From an uncultured Acetobacter sp. (GTDB taxonomy: Bacteria > Pseudomonadota > Alphaproteobacteria > Acetobacterales > Acetobacteraceae): a stretch of 7,674 bases of DNA. The stretch is taken from positions 1 through 7,674 of the forward strand of contig CALCDN010000168.1 of NCBI GenBank assembly GCA_937900755.1, in the 5' to 3' direction. A program made the translations under genes and the position numbers. The notes below the pieces were generated by a model, which saw nothing but the letters and a program-made list of their open reading frames with translations, had not been told where the DNA came from and made no database searches. How positions within the stretch are numbered: the stretch's first letter is position 1; each line of letters opens with the position of its first letter. This document shows, one piece after another, positions 1 through 6,112 of this stretch.

Positions 1-524
1 CCCGCGCCCGGAGCCTGAGCCACCTGCTCTCCACCCCCCTGTTCCGCCTTTACGCCAGTACGGACTGCGCGGGCGTGCAACTGGGGGCCGCGGCCAAGAA
101 TGTTATCGCCGTGGCCTCCGGCGTAACCATAGGCGCAGGGCTGGGCGAAAACGCGCGCGCCGCCCTGATCACCCGTGGACTGGCCGAAATAACCCGGCTG
201 GCCACGGCCCTTGGCGGGCAACCCGCAACCCTTGCAGGCCTTGCCGGGCTGGGCGACCTGCTGCTGACCTGCACCGGAGCCTCCTCCCGCAATTACCAGA
301 TGGGGCTTGCGCTGGGGCAGGGCATGAGCACGCACACGGCCCTGGGCAGCCTGCCCGGCGTGGCCGAGGGAGTGACAACGGCCGCCGCCCTGCAGGCCCT
401 TGGCCGCATGCACAAGGTGGACACCCCCATTACAGACTGCATCGCAGCCTTTATGGAAGGGCGGATAACCCTGGAAAAAGCTACGCACAGCCTGCTGAGC
501 CGCCCGCTCAAAAGCGAAGTGTAA
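1..524 (+). CDS. gpsA: Glycerol-3-phosphate dehydrogenase [NAD(P)+], C-terminal part (5' end outside window)
   Basis: GpsA reversibly reduces dihydroxyacetone phosphate to sn-glycerol 3-phosphate in the cytosol, supplying the backbone for phospholipids. The reading frame is open from base 3 and 173 residues are visible, against about 320-340 for the family, so the N-terminal Rossmann domain lies outside the window. The visible part is the substrate-binding helical domain. It has the diagnostic GAAAKNVIAVASG block, whose Lys is the family's catalytic lysine, then GLGENARAALITRGLAE, whose Asn-Ala-Arg contacts the substrate phosphate, and GLAGLGDLLLTCTG followed by SRN. The C-terminus (LLSRPLKSEV) is complete at a TAA stop. 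No clear terminator follows. The next gene starts about 230 bases downstream on the same strand and is probably transcribed separately. Identification is secure; only the 5' end is missing. Confidence 0.96.
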   Translation, partial: RARSLSHLLSTPLFRLYASTDCAGVQLGAAAKNVIAVASGVTIGAGLGENARAALITRGLAEITRLATALGGQPATLAGLAGLGDLLLTCTGASSRNYQMGLALGQGMSTHTALGSLPGVAEGVTTAAALQALGRMHKVDTPITDCIAAFMEGRITLEKATHSLLSRPLKSEV

Positions 525-752
525 CCCGCACCGCCCCACCACCTTTTCCAGCCTTGCCGTGCCCCCCTTCATGGCCCTGCCCCGGCAGAGGCGAGGACGG
601 GGGCGGGGCTCCACCCTGTCACGTTTGTGTGAGAGATGGAGTCTTTACCCGCATGGGGTTGTATCCACTCCCCCACTTTCCACGTTGGATGCAGCGGCGG
701 AGGAACGCCTCGGTCCGCGAACAGACATTTATTGGAAAGGCTGGTATTTCCC
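525..752. other. Spacer between gpsA and dps, with a small hairpin next to dps
   Basis: This 228-base stretch holds no gene I can support. The dps frame stays open upstream to an ATG at 636, but the extra 39 residues are rich in Cys, Gly and Pro and do not resemble Dps N-termini. One imperfect hairpin is visible at 697-718 (outer arms GCGGA and TCCGC, inner GG/CC around AACG), ending 34 bases before the dps start. I could not assign a convincing -35/-10 pair or an OxyR- or Fur-like box by eye, although dps genes are often stress-regulated. Confidence 0.45.
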
Positions 753-1286
753 ATGACCAAACCCAATGCTTCGGAACTCCACATCAAGGAATATCTTGGC
801 ACCCCGACAGACCTGAAGGCCGACAAGGTCAAGGCTGTGGCCGCAGGGCTTGCCGAGCTTTTGGCTGATGTGTTCGCCCTTTACATCAAAACCAAGAATT
901 TTCACTGGCACATGAGTGGCCGCCATTTCCGCGACTACCACCTGCTGCTGGACGAGCAGAGCCAGCAGATTTTCGCCATGACCGACCCCATGGCCGAGCG
1001 TGCGCGCAAAATTGGCGGCACCACGCTGCACTCCATTGGCGAGATTGGCCGCAAGACCGTTATTCTGGACAACGATGCGCTCTACGTCACCCCGGAGGAC
1101 ATGCTGGCCGAACTGCGTGAAGATAACCTGACCCTGACCAGACGCCTGCGCGCGGTGCATGACCTGTGCGATGACGCCCACGACGTGGCCACCGCCAGCG
1201 TACTGGAAAACTGGATTGACGAAACAGAACGCCGCACCTGGTTTCTGTTTGAAAGCACACGCCCGGTTTTTGGCAAGAACGACTAG
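753..1286 (+). CDS. dps: Dps family DNA-binding ferritin-like protein (starvation/peroxide protection)
   Basis: Dps proteins form hollow dodecamers that oxidise Fe(II) with hydrogen peroxide, store the ferric iron and often coat DNA in stationary phase. The product is 177 residues, a normal length. The family block KNFHWHMSGRHF is followed by DYHLLLDEQ and MTDPMAERARKIGG. The inter-subunit ferroxidase ligands are all present: His51, His63, Asp67, Asp78 and Glu82, the same numbering as I recall for E. coli Dps. The N-terminal tail has scattered lysines (K3, K12, K22, K25, K27) that could touch DNA. ATG 753 is preferred because the conserved fold begins soon after it and a purine-rich GGAAAGG lies at 734-740, although the 12-base spacing is long. 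The in-frame ATG at 636 would add 39 unconvincing residues. It sits alone between gpsA and the convergent aspD. Function by homology is secure; DNA binding is inferred. Confidence 0.95.
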   Translation: MTKPNASELHIKEYLGTPTDLKADKVKAVAAGLAELLADVFALYIKTKNFHWHMSGRHFRDYHLLLDEQSQQIFAMTDPMAERARKIGGTTLHSIGEIGRKTVILDNDALYVTPEDMLAELREDNLTLTRRLRAVHDLCDDAHDVATASVLENWIDETERRTWFLFESTRPVFGKND

Positions 1287-1293
1287 GCCGCCT

Positions 1294-1384
1294 GACACAC
1301 GGGCATGGCACACGGACCTGGCATACGGACATGCCGCACAGGCATGCCACGCAGGACCATACCGGAAGGACCATACTGGACAGG
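1294..1384. repeat. Degenerate 13-bp tandem array downstream of dps
   Basis: Starting eight bases after the dps stop, the sequence can be read as about seven units of roughly 13 bp. The first three are clearly related: GACACACGGGCAT (1294-1306), GGCACACGGACCT (1307-1319) and GGCATACGGACAT (1320-1332). The next are more diverged: GCCGCACAGGCAT and GCCACGCAGGACC, then a 14-base unit and a 12-base unit, both beginning ATAC. No open reading frame of interest uses this stretch. It looks like an eroded minisatellite; a function is not evident. Confidence 0.55.
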
Positions 1385-1448
1385 GGAGCCCCCTTTAAAG
1401 GAACCTCCCCCACAGGAACCTTACTCGCCCACGTGGCGGAGGAGTGGA

Positions 1449-1466
1449 GCAGGGGGTATCCCCTGC
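1449..1466. terminator. Perfect 7-bp-stem hairpin between convergent dps and aspD (possible bidirectional terminator)
   Basis: GCAGGGG (1449-1455) and CCCCTGC (1460-1466) form a perfect stem with the four-base loop GTAT. It lies between two converging genes, where a shared terminator would be expected. There is no T-run on either side, so as an intrinsic terminator it would be atypical; a purely structural role or chance in GC-rich DNA is possible. A palindrome CCTTTAAAGG lies nearby at 1392-1401. Confidence 0.4.
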
Positions 1467-1527
1467 CCCGGTCCCGGCTCCCGCTCCCTGTCCTGCCCCT
1501 GACCCGGCTTCGGCTTCGGCTTCGGCC
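1466..1527. repeat. Hexanucleotide array abutting the aspD stop codon
   Basis: Read in sixes from 1466, the bases run as about ten related units: CCCCGG, TCCCGG, CTCCCG, CTCCCT, GTCCTG, CCCCTG, ACCCGG, then CTTCGG three times without change (1508-1525). The array ends two bases before the aspD stop codon (TAG on the minus strand, 1528-1530). The exact copies sit nearest the gene and the diverged ones further away, as in a decaying simple repeat. Because six is a multiple of three, it also creates an Ala/Gly/Glu-rich shadow reading frame that should not be taken as a gene. Confidence 0.65.
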
Positions 1528-3159
1528 CTAGTGCGCCACAGGCGTGGGGAGCACGCCCTTGACCCCTTTTTCCTTGCAGTAGCGTTCATAATATTCGTCC
1601 GCCATGCGCCGCAGGGCCGTGCCGATGGCTGCGTACTGGTACTCGTTCAGATTGGCGAGCGAGGCGCGCGCCGATGGCCGCTTGACGGCAAACCCATCGC
1701 CGGGCAGCAGCACAACGCCTGTTTCCTCCGCAATGCGGAACAGAATGGTCTGATAGTCCATTTTGGTGATGAGCCACCTTGCAAAGCGGCGGCCATAAAG
1801 CTGGGTCACCACGTTGGACAGGTCGATCAGGGTATAATAGTGGGTGCTGCCATCATCATCGGGCGCCTTTACGCCCAGGTCACGGTACAGGGCCAGTTCG
1901 CGCCGGTGCAGCAGGCGCTTGAGCGCGGCTTTGTACGCATCGCGCCCATCCATGAGGGCGAACAGCGCAAACAGCACCATCTGCACCTGCTGGGGGGTGG
2001 ACAGGCCCGCCGTGTGGTTCAGGGCCACGGTGCGGCTGTCGGCCACCAGCCTGTCAATGAATTTCAGCCCCCGCACATCGGGGGTGAGGGATGCGTAACG
2101 CTTGTCCAGTTCCTGCTTTTCGGCCTCGGGCAGGGCGGCAAGGGCACGGTCGAGCACGTTGTTCTGGTGCATGGCCACAACGCCAAGCCGCCAGCCGGTG
2201 GAGCCAAAATACTTGGAAAAGGAATAGACCAGCACCGTATTGTGCGGACAAATGGCGTAAATGGACCGAAAATCATCAGCAAAGGTGCCATAGACATCGT
2301 CGGTCACAATAATCAGGTCGGGGCGTTTTTTAACAATTTCGGCAATGCGCGCCAGCCCCGCATCGCTCATGCGCACGGATGGCGGGTTGCTGGGGTTGAC
2401 CACCAGAAAAATCTTGACCGAGGGGTCCAGCAGCTTGTCCAGTTCCTCGGGCGGGTATTGCCACCCGGCCTCGGGGTCCGCGTTAATGGCCACCTCGCGC
2501 AGCTGGTAGTCCCGCAGTTCGGGAATTTCCACGTAGGGAGTAAAAACCGGCATGCCAATGGCGGCCTTGTCCCCTGGCCGGATCAGCCCGTTCTGGCGCA
2601 GGGAGGCAAAAATATAGCTGATGGCCGCAGTCCCCCCTTCCAGCGCGAACAGGTCTGTCGTGCTTTCGGGCATGGTCCCGCCCGCCATTTCATGCAGCAG
2701 GTAGTGGCGCACCACCTTTTCGGCGTAGCGTAGCATGCGTGGGGGGGTCGGGTAGTCGCACCCCAGAATACCCGCTGTTGCCTCCAGCAAAAACCCATCG
2801 GCGGGCAGGCCCATCTGGTCCCGCACATAGGACAGGGCGCGGCGCAGGAACGCAACGCCGGGCACGCTCTTGTTGGCGACCAGAAAAGCCTCGAACCGCG
2901 CCTCTATGCCCTCGCGCCGGGGCACACCCCCCACGCCCTCCGCCATGTAGGAAAAGGTAAGGGCGGCATCGGCGGCGGCGAACATGCCCAATTGAAAAAA
3001 CCCCTGCCGGGGCAGGGTCGCCAGAAAATTGGGGTTGCCACGCCCGGCGTCCAGCATGGCCCGCTGCGCCCGCCCCGAGGCCAGCCGGATAAGCTGGTCC
3101 TTGAGTTCAAACGGACTGAGGTGCCGGTATTTTTGAAAATCGTCGGCTGGGCTGGACAT
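1528..3159 (-). CDS. aspD: Aspartate 4-decarboxylase (bifunctional with aspartate aminotransferase), PLP-dependent
   Basis: This fold-type I PLP enzyme converts L-aspartate to L-alanine and CO2, with a side aminotransferase activity. The reaction consumes a proton and can support acid tolerance or, with an aspartate:alanine exchanger, proton-motive force. The 543 residues match the unusual length of the AsdA/AspD group and exceed ordinary aminotransferases (about 400). Visible landmarks are AGRGNPNF at 38-45 near the N-terminus, NPSNPPS at 255-261 (Asn258), TDDVY at 286-290 (Asp287 for the PLP nitrogen, Tyr290), SFSKYFGSTGWRLG with the probable Schiff-base Lys316, and RASLANL with Arg498 for the alpha-carboxylate. 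ATG 3159 has a good ribosome site, AAGGAAG six bases upstream. The AI-2E-family gene lies 133 bases upstream on the same strand, so co-transcription is possible. No aspT exchanger adjoins it in this window. The C-terminus ends directly at a hexamer repeat but looks complete. Confidence 0.95.
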   Translation of the reverse strand: MSSPADDFQKYRHLSPFELKDQLIRLASGRAQRAMLDAGRGNPNFLATLPRQGFFQLGMFAAADAALTFSYMAEGVGGVPRREGIEARFEAFLVANKSVPGVAFLRRALSYVRDQMGLPADGFLLEATAGILGCDYPTPPRMLRYAEKVVRHYLLHEMAGGTMPESTTDLFALEGGTAAISYIFASLRQNGLIRPGDKAAIGMPVFTPYVEIPELRDYQLREVAINADPEAGWQYPPEELDKLLDPSVKIFLVVNPSNPPSVRMSDAGLARIAEIVKKRPDLIIVTDDVYGTFADDFRSIYAICPHNTVLVYSFSKYFGSTGWRLGVVAMHQNNVLDRALAALPEAEKQELDKRYASLTPDVRGLKFIDRLVADSRTVALNHTAGLSTPQQVQMVLFALFALMDGRDAYKAALKRLLHRRELALYRDLGVKAPDDDGSTHYYTLIDLSNVVTQLYGRRFARWLITKMDYQTILFRIAEETGVVLLPGDGFAVKRPSARASLANLNEYQYAAIGTALRRMADEYYERYCKEKGVKGVLPTPVAH

Positions 3160-3165
3160 CCCGTG

Positions 3166-3172
3166 CTTCCTT
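3166..3172 (-). promoter_or_regulatory. Ribosome binding site of aspD
   Basis: On the minus strand AAGGAAG lies six bases before the ATG at 3159. It is one of the clearest Shine-Dalgarno sequences in the window and fixes the aspD start. Confidence 0.75.
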
Positions 3173-3188
3173 CAAGCGGATATTCTTG

Positions 3189-3213
3189 TTGTGTGGAATG
3201 TGCATGGACACAA
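3189..3213. promoter_or_regulatory. Inverted repeat TTGTGT-N13-ACACAA upstream of aspD (possible operator)
   Basis: Perfect 6-bp arms (3189-3194 and 3208-3213) lie 30 to 54 bases upstream of the aspD start codon in the 133-base gap to the AI-2E-family gene. The position would suit a regulator site acting on an aspD promoter. A short inner palindrome (ATGCACAT on the minus strand) is offset by half a base from the outer centre. Arms this short can arise by chance, and I could not place a good -35/-10 pair here. Confidence 0.25.
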
Positions 3214-3292
3214 GAGGGAAAACCACCCCCAAAAACGCGCATCGCTCCTGTTTTGGCCGGTTTTTACCGTTTCTGGTCCCCCCAGGACACAC

Positions 3293-4519
3293 TCAGACCT
3301 GCTCGTCCTCGGGCAGGGGCGTGCTCAGGTGGTCAATGACCGCAAGCAGCACGGCGGTAATGGGAGAGGCAAAGGCAAACCCCCACATGCCCAGAAAAGC
3401 GCCAAAAATGGTCTGGGAAAGAATGGTCAGGGCAGGCGGCATGCTGACCGCCCTTTTCTGGATGAAGGGAGACATGACATACCCCTCGAACGCCTGAATA
3501 AAGGCGTACAGCCCCGCCACCATAAGGGCCTCACGCGGGCTGATGGACAGGGCGATGAGCAGTGCGGGCACAGCCCCGATGAACGTGCCCAGGTAGGGGA
3601 TGAAGTTGGCCGTGCCCGCCACCAGCCCCAGCGGAAAAGCCAGCGGCATGCCCAGCAGGGACAGGCCACCCCATGTGAGCACGCCCACCACGGTCATATC
3701 CAGCAACTGCCCCGCAACCCACGCGGAAAGCACATGGGCGGTGGTGCGGATCAGCTCGCGCGCGGGGCCCCGGTAGCGCCGGGGCACCAGCCGCAGCACG
3801 CCGTTGGCGTACAGGTGGGGGGAGAGGGCAAAATACACCCCGGCGATAATAATCACCACCAGTGTTCCCGCCGAACCGAAGGTGGAGGTGAGCACGTTGG
3901 TCATGGACCCGGCAAAATCCATGCTGCCCCCCGCCCCTTCCGAGCCAAGGGGGCCAGATGTCTGGTTGCCGCCAAAAAAGCGCGGAATATGGTTGAGAAC
4001 CGAATGGCCAATCGGGTTTTTATCCAGCGTCGCATGCAAGGCGTCGCGCTCATGGGTCAGGGCCGCGTACAGGTGGGAAAGCTGGGTGACCAGTTCAGGC
4101 CCGGACACGTGCACCACCAGGGACACCCCCCCCACAAGGGTGGCAAGGAACAGCACCACCGCCACCCACTGCCGCACCGGCAGCACCCGGCAGATCAACC
4201 GGGCCGCACCATGGAGCACCACCGCCACAAGGGCTGCGGCAAACACCACCATGACCACGGCGCCACCGGCATAAATGAACAGCCCCACGCACAGGGCGGC
4301 CACGACCACAAGGGCAAGCTGGTAGAAGCGCCGCAGAACGCGCTCCAGCTTTTGCGCGCTTTGCGCCAGCACGGCTATCTGCTCCGCGCTTGCATTGCCC
4401 GCCGGGTCAGGCGGTGGCGGGCTCCCCTTGCGCGTAGCCCCCGGGGGGGCCACGTGTTCCACCCCGTTCTCCATTTTACCGTCCAACGTCTGCTGTTCCA
4501 CTGGGGTCATTCCTGACAT
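3293..4519 (-). CDS. AI-2E/PerM (YdiK/YhhT-like) family polytopic membrane protein
   Basis: The family comprises inner-membrane proteins with about eight membrane segments, named for proposed autoinducer-2 export; other members are proposed permeases or antiporters, so the substrate is unknown here. The 408-residue product has a polar, Pro-rich N-terminal tail (1-60, including GSPPPPDP). Hydrophobic segments lie near 67-87, 88-108, 116-138, 217-235, 262-284, 285-303, 305-326, 330-347 and 364-395, around a soluble loop at 140-210. The family signature is NFIPYLGTFIGAVPALL at 305-321, followed by EGYVMSPFIQKRAVSMPPAL. The start is uncertain. ATG 4519 has no Shine-Dalgarno sequence and lies five bases from a GCGCGC-N10-GCGCGC inverted repeat (4524-4545). 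ATG 4474 has GGACGG four bases upstream and would only shorten the disordered tail. It is divergent from the TetR-type gene and shares its repeat-rich control region. Family assignment is confident; function is not. Confidence 0.9.
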   Translation of the reverse strand: MSGMTPVEQQTLDGKMENGVEHVAPPGATRKGSPPPPDPAGNASAEQIAVLAQSAQKLERVLRRFYQLALVVVAALCVGLFIYAGGAVVMVVFAAALVAVVLHGAARLICRVLPVRQWVAVVLFLATLVGGVSLVVHVSGPELVTQLSHLYAALTHERDALHATLDKNPIGHSVLNHIPRFFGGNQTSGPLGSEGAGGSMDFAGSMTNVLTSTFGSAGTLVVIIIAGVYFALSPHLYANGVLRLVPRRYRGPARELIRTTAHVLSAWVAGQLLDMTVVGVLTWGGLSLLGMPLAFPLGLVAGTANFIPYLGTFIGAVPALLIALSISPREALMVAGLYAFIQAFEGYVMSPFIQKRAVSMPPALTILSQTIFGAFLGMWGFAFASPITAVLLAVIDHLSTPLPEDEQV

Positions 4520-4556
4520 GATCGCGCGCTACATGGCATGCGCGCTTAGTGTGTGG

Positions 4557-4636
4557 CGGAAAAAACCTGCCACAACACCCCCTTTTTCTTGCAACACATT
4601 CTTGCGCTGTGTTCTTGCACCGTACGGAAAAAACCT
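4557..4636. repeat. Paired 12-bp direct repeats CGGAAAAAACCT flanking the iteron cluster
   Basis: CGGAAAAAACCT occurs without mismatch at 4557-4568 and 4625-4636, 68 bases apart, in the intergenic region between the divergent AI-2E-family and TetR genes. The second copy starts at the last base of the palindrome arm CCGTAC in CCGTACGG (4620-4627). The two copies bracket three shorter TTCTTGC repeats. A 12-bp identity within about 220 bases is unlikely by chance, although the A-run makes it less striking. A binding-site role is inference. Confidence 0.6.
4586..4624. repeat. Three direct TTCTTGC repeats with exact 13-bp spacing (iteron-like)
   Basis: TTCTTGC starts at 4586, 4599 and 4612, each followed by six variable bases, giving an exact 13-bp period over three units. 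Overlapping them is a dyad, AACACA (4593-4598) and TGTGTT (4608-4613), with nine bases between the arms; its size suits a TetR-type operator. The next base after the third unit begins CGGAAAAAACCT. The cluster lies between two divergent start codons, where an operator for the adjacent regulator would be expected. No binding is shown by the sequence itself. Confidence 0.6.
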
Positions 4637-4819
4637 CGAAATAGAAGCCAGACCCGGATATAAAACAGCCACGTTGCCTCTGTATCGCCCCAAGGCCCAG
4701 CCGAGGCCCACCCTCTCCAGCACATACAAAGCGGATCATCGTTGTCTAAACCCCCTGCCCCCCGTTCGCCAAAAGGCTACCTGAGCAAGGCCCTTACCTT
4801 TGCCACCCGTCCGCTGGAC

Positions 4820-5503
4820 ATGGCGAACCCGTGCCTGCAGGGGCGCAAGCGGCGCTGTGGGCGCCCCACAACCGATGTCACGGAAGACCTGGACCAGTAC
4901 CTGCTGGAAATAGCGGCAGGCCTGTTTGTGCAGCAAGGTTACGCGGGCACCTCCATCGACCAGATCGCGCGCAAGGCATGCGCGAGCAAACAGACAATCT
5001 ACCGCCGCTACTCCTCCAAGGAGGCGCTGTTCATTGCTGTTGTAACCAACCTGACCGGCTCCGTGCTGCGGGCCATGGAACAGACCCCCCTGACCAACCC
5101 GCTGGAGGAGCTGCGCCACATCAGCCGCCTGATGCTGGACCTGACCTTGCGGCCAGACGCGCTGGGCACCTACCGGATTCTCATAGCCGACGGGCACCGC
5201 CATCCCTCCTTGCAGCAGCAGGCGGTTGCGGCCATTGGCCAGCCCTTCCACAACAATTTTGTCCGCCTGCTCAAGGCCGCCGAACTCAAGGGGCAGATCA
5301 ACCCCGGCTACGCCACGGACACAACCGCCCGCCTGCTGACCGGCATGGTCACCGGCTGGCCCATGGAAGACAGCCTGTTCGGCCTTTCCCCCTTGCAGAC
5401 CGAGGAGGAAAAGGAGGCGTTTTTCAATGAAGCGTGGTCATTCTTCCTCAACGCCGTGGGGGGCAGGCAGGCCACCCGGGCAGCGCAGGACGCAAAGGCC
5501 TGA
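4820..5503 (+). CDS. TetR/AcrR family transcriptional regulator (AefR-like C-terminal domain)
   Basis: TetR-family proteins are dimeric, usually repressing, DNA-binding regulators released by a small ligand. With the ATG at 4820 the product is 227 residues. A basic lead-in (GRKRRCGRP) precedes the three-helix DNA-binding domain at about 24-71, with TSIDQIARKACASKQTIYRR as the helix-turn-helix and YSSKEALF as the closing motif. The ligand domain contains TYRILIADGHRHPSL near 117-131, resembling the AefR-like (TetR_C_7) class. A TTG at 4742 in the same frame would add 26 residues. Neither start has a good ribosome site; I prefer ATG because the added residues are not family-like. It is divergent from the AI-2E-family gene and convergent with msrB seven bases away. 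Control of itself and the divergent gene through the repeat cluster upstream is a reasonable guess. The ligand is unknown. Confidence 0.88.
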   Translation: MANPCLQGRKRRCGRPTTDVTEDLDQYLLEIAAGLFVQQGYAGTSIDQIARKACASKQTIYRRYSSKEALFIAVVTNLTGSVLRAMEQTPLTNPLEELRHISRLMLDLTLRPDALGTYRILIADGHRHPSLQQQAVAAIGQPFHNNFVRLLKAAELKGQINPGYATDTTARLLTGMVTGWPMEDSLFGLSPLQTEEEKEAFFNEAWSFFLNAVGGRQATRAAQDAKA

Positions 5504-5516
5504 GCGGGGGTCAGGC
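5498..5516. terminator. Inverted repeat containing both convergent stop codons
   Basis: GCCTGA (5498-5503) and TCAGGC (5511-5516) are exact inverted copies around a seven-base loop GCGGGGG. The TGA of the regulator gene is the end of one arm, and the TGA of msrB on the other strand is read from the other arm. The octamer TCAGGCGC recurs at 5511-5518 and 5521-5528. With only six base pairs and no T-run it is a weak intrinsic terminator, but it is the only candidate between these genes. Confidence 0.4.
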
Positions 5517-5918
5517 GCCCTCAGGCGCACCGGGCCGGAAGTCCAGCGCAAGCCCGTTCATGCAGTAGCGCAGGCCCGTGGGCGGTGGCCCATCCTTGAA
5601 CACATGGCCCAGATGCCCCTCGCAATGGGCGCAATGGGCCTCTTCTCGCACCATGCCGTGGCTTGTGTCACGCCGGGTGGCAACGCCTTCGGGCTCCGCC
5701 GCCCAGAAGGACGGCCACCCGCTCCCGCTCTCATATTTGCTGGTGGAGCAAAACAGCAACGTGCCACAGGCCGCGCAATGGTAGGTACCCTGCCGTTTTT
5801 CCGCGTTAAGCGGGCTGGAGCCGGGGTATTCCGTGCCGTGGCCGAGCAGGATCTGCTCCTGCTCGGCACTCAGGGGGGCGCGGGGGCCACATCCGCCAGA
5901 GCTGCAACCACTGGTCAT
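5511..5918 (-). CDS. msrB: Peptide-methionine (R)-S-oxide reductase MsrB
   Basis: MsrB reduces methionine-R-sulfoxide in oxidised proteins, normally recycled by thioredoxin. The 135-residue product has the whole family pattern: GTEYPGSSPLNAEKR at 28-42, zinc ligands in CAAC (Cys48, Cys51) and CAHC (Cys96, Cys99), SGSGWPSF at 64-71, GHLGHVF at 101-107 and RYCMN with the catalytic Cys119. Selenocysteine is not used. Cys57, in LFCSTSKYES, and Cys5 and Cys10, in an odd N-terminal head (MTSGCSSGGCGP), are candidates for the resolving cysteine. ATG 5918 is chosen because AAGGAG lies five bases upstream; a GTG six bases earlier (5924) overlaps that ribosome site and cannot be the start. There is no signal peptide, so it is cytosolic. 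It is a single gene, convergent with the TetR gene and divergent from the symporter. Confidence 0.95.
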   Translation of the reverse strand: MTSGCSSGGCGPRAPLSAEQEQILLGHGTEYPGSSPLNAEKRQGTYHCAACGTLLFCSTSKYESGSGWPSFWAAEPEGVATRRDTSHGMVREEAHCAHCEGHLGHVFKDGPPPTGLRYCMNGLALDFRPGAPEGA

Positions 5919-5923
5919 AACCA

Positions 5924-5929
5924 CTCCTT
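5924..5929 (-). promoter_or_regulatory. Ribosome binding site of msrB
   Basis: On the minus strand AAGGAG is followed by TGGTT and then ATG at 5918, an ideal spacing. It decides between the ATG and the GTG that overlaps the site. Confidence 0.8.
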
Positions 5930-6075
5930 ATAGCAAGCACGCATCCCGGCCGGGCAAGCCGGTGCAGTTGTTCCCATGCAGGTTACCGCCCGCCCGCCTC
6001 CTGCGCCAAGCCCCCTGTTTTCACACTCGGGCGAGGCCGCCCACGCCCACGCCACGCGCAAGGGCAGATAGAGGG

Positions 6076-6104
6076 TTGATGCACACGCATGCTGTTCCTA
6101 CAGT
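6076..6104 (+). promoter_or_regulatory. Candidate sigma-70-type promoter for the symporter gene
   Basis: TTGATG (6076-6081) and TACAGT (6099-6104) are separated by exactly 17 bases; each matches four of six positions of the -35 and -10 consensus. Transcription would begin near 6111-6113, at the first base of the inverted repeat that follows, about 63-65 bases before the symporter ATG. The remainder of 5925-6075 shows only GC-rich simple sequence and a short GGGCG/CGCCC hairpin near 6030. Confidence 0.4.
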
Positions 6105-6112
6105 TCCCCCCC

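Noticed and set aside
636..752. Extended Dps N-terminus from ATG 636
   Set aside because: The added 39 residues show no Dps-like character, and the internal ATG at 753 gives the normal family length.
1395..1589. Minus-strand ORF with an Ala/Glu/Gly-rich stretch at the aspD 3' end
   Set aside because: The apparent repeat protein is the hexamer DNA array translated in another frame; it overlaps the aspD end and has no ribosome site that I can see.
1444..2733. Long plus-strand ORF (429 codons) antisense to aspD
   Set aside because: It is a shadow frame created by high-GC codon bias: rich in Gly, His, Gln and Arg, with no recognisable domain, and opposite a confidently identified enzyme.
3255..3294. 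Possible terminator after the AI-2E-family gene (CGGT-TTTT-ACCG and CTGG-TCCCC-CCAG)
   Set aside because: The stems are only four base pairs and no U-tract follows on the minus strand, so it is too weak to call.
3191..4516. Long plus-strand ORF (441 codons) antisense to the AI-2E-family gene
   Set aside because: Composition is Gly/His/Gln/Arg-rich with no family motif, whereas the opposite strand encodes a clear membrane protein family.
4586..4624. Iterons as a plasmid or phage replication origin
   Set aside because: There is no replication initiator gene, no DnaA box that I can see and no extended AT-rich tract; the position between divergent genes fits transcriptional control better.
4742..4819. 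TTG start at 4742 for the TetR-family gene
   Set aside because: It has no good ribosome site and adds 26 residues unlike the family; it is kept only as an alternative in the gene entry.
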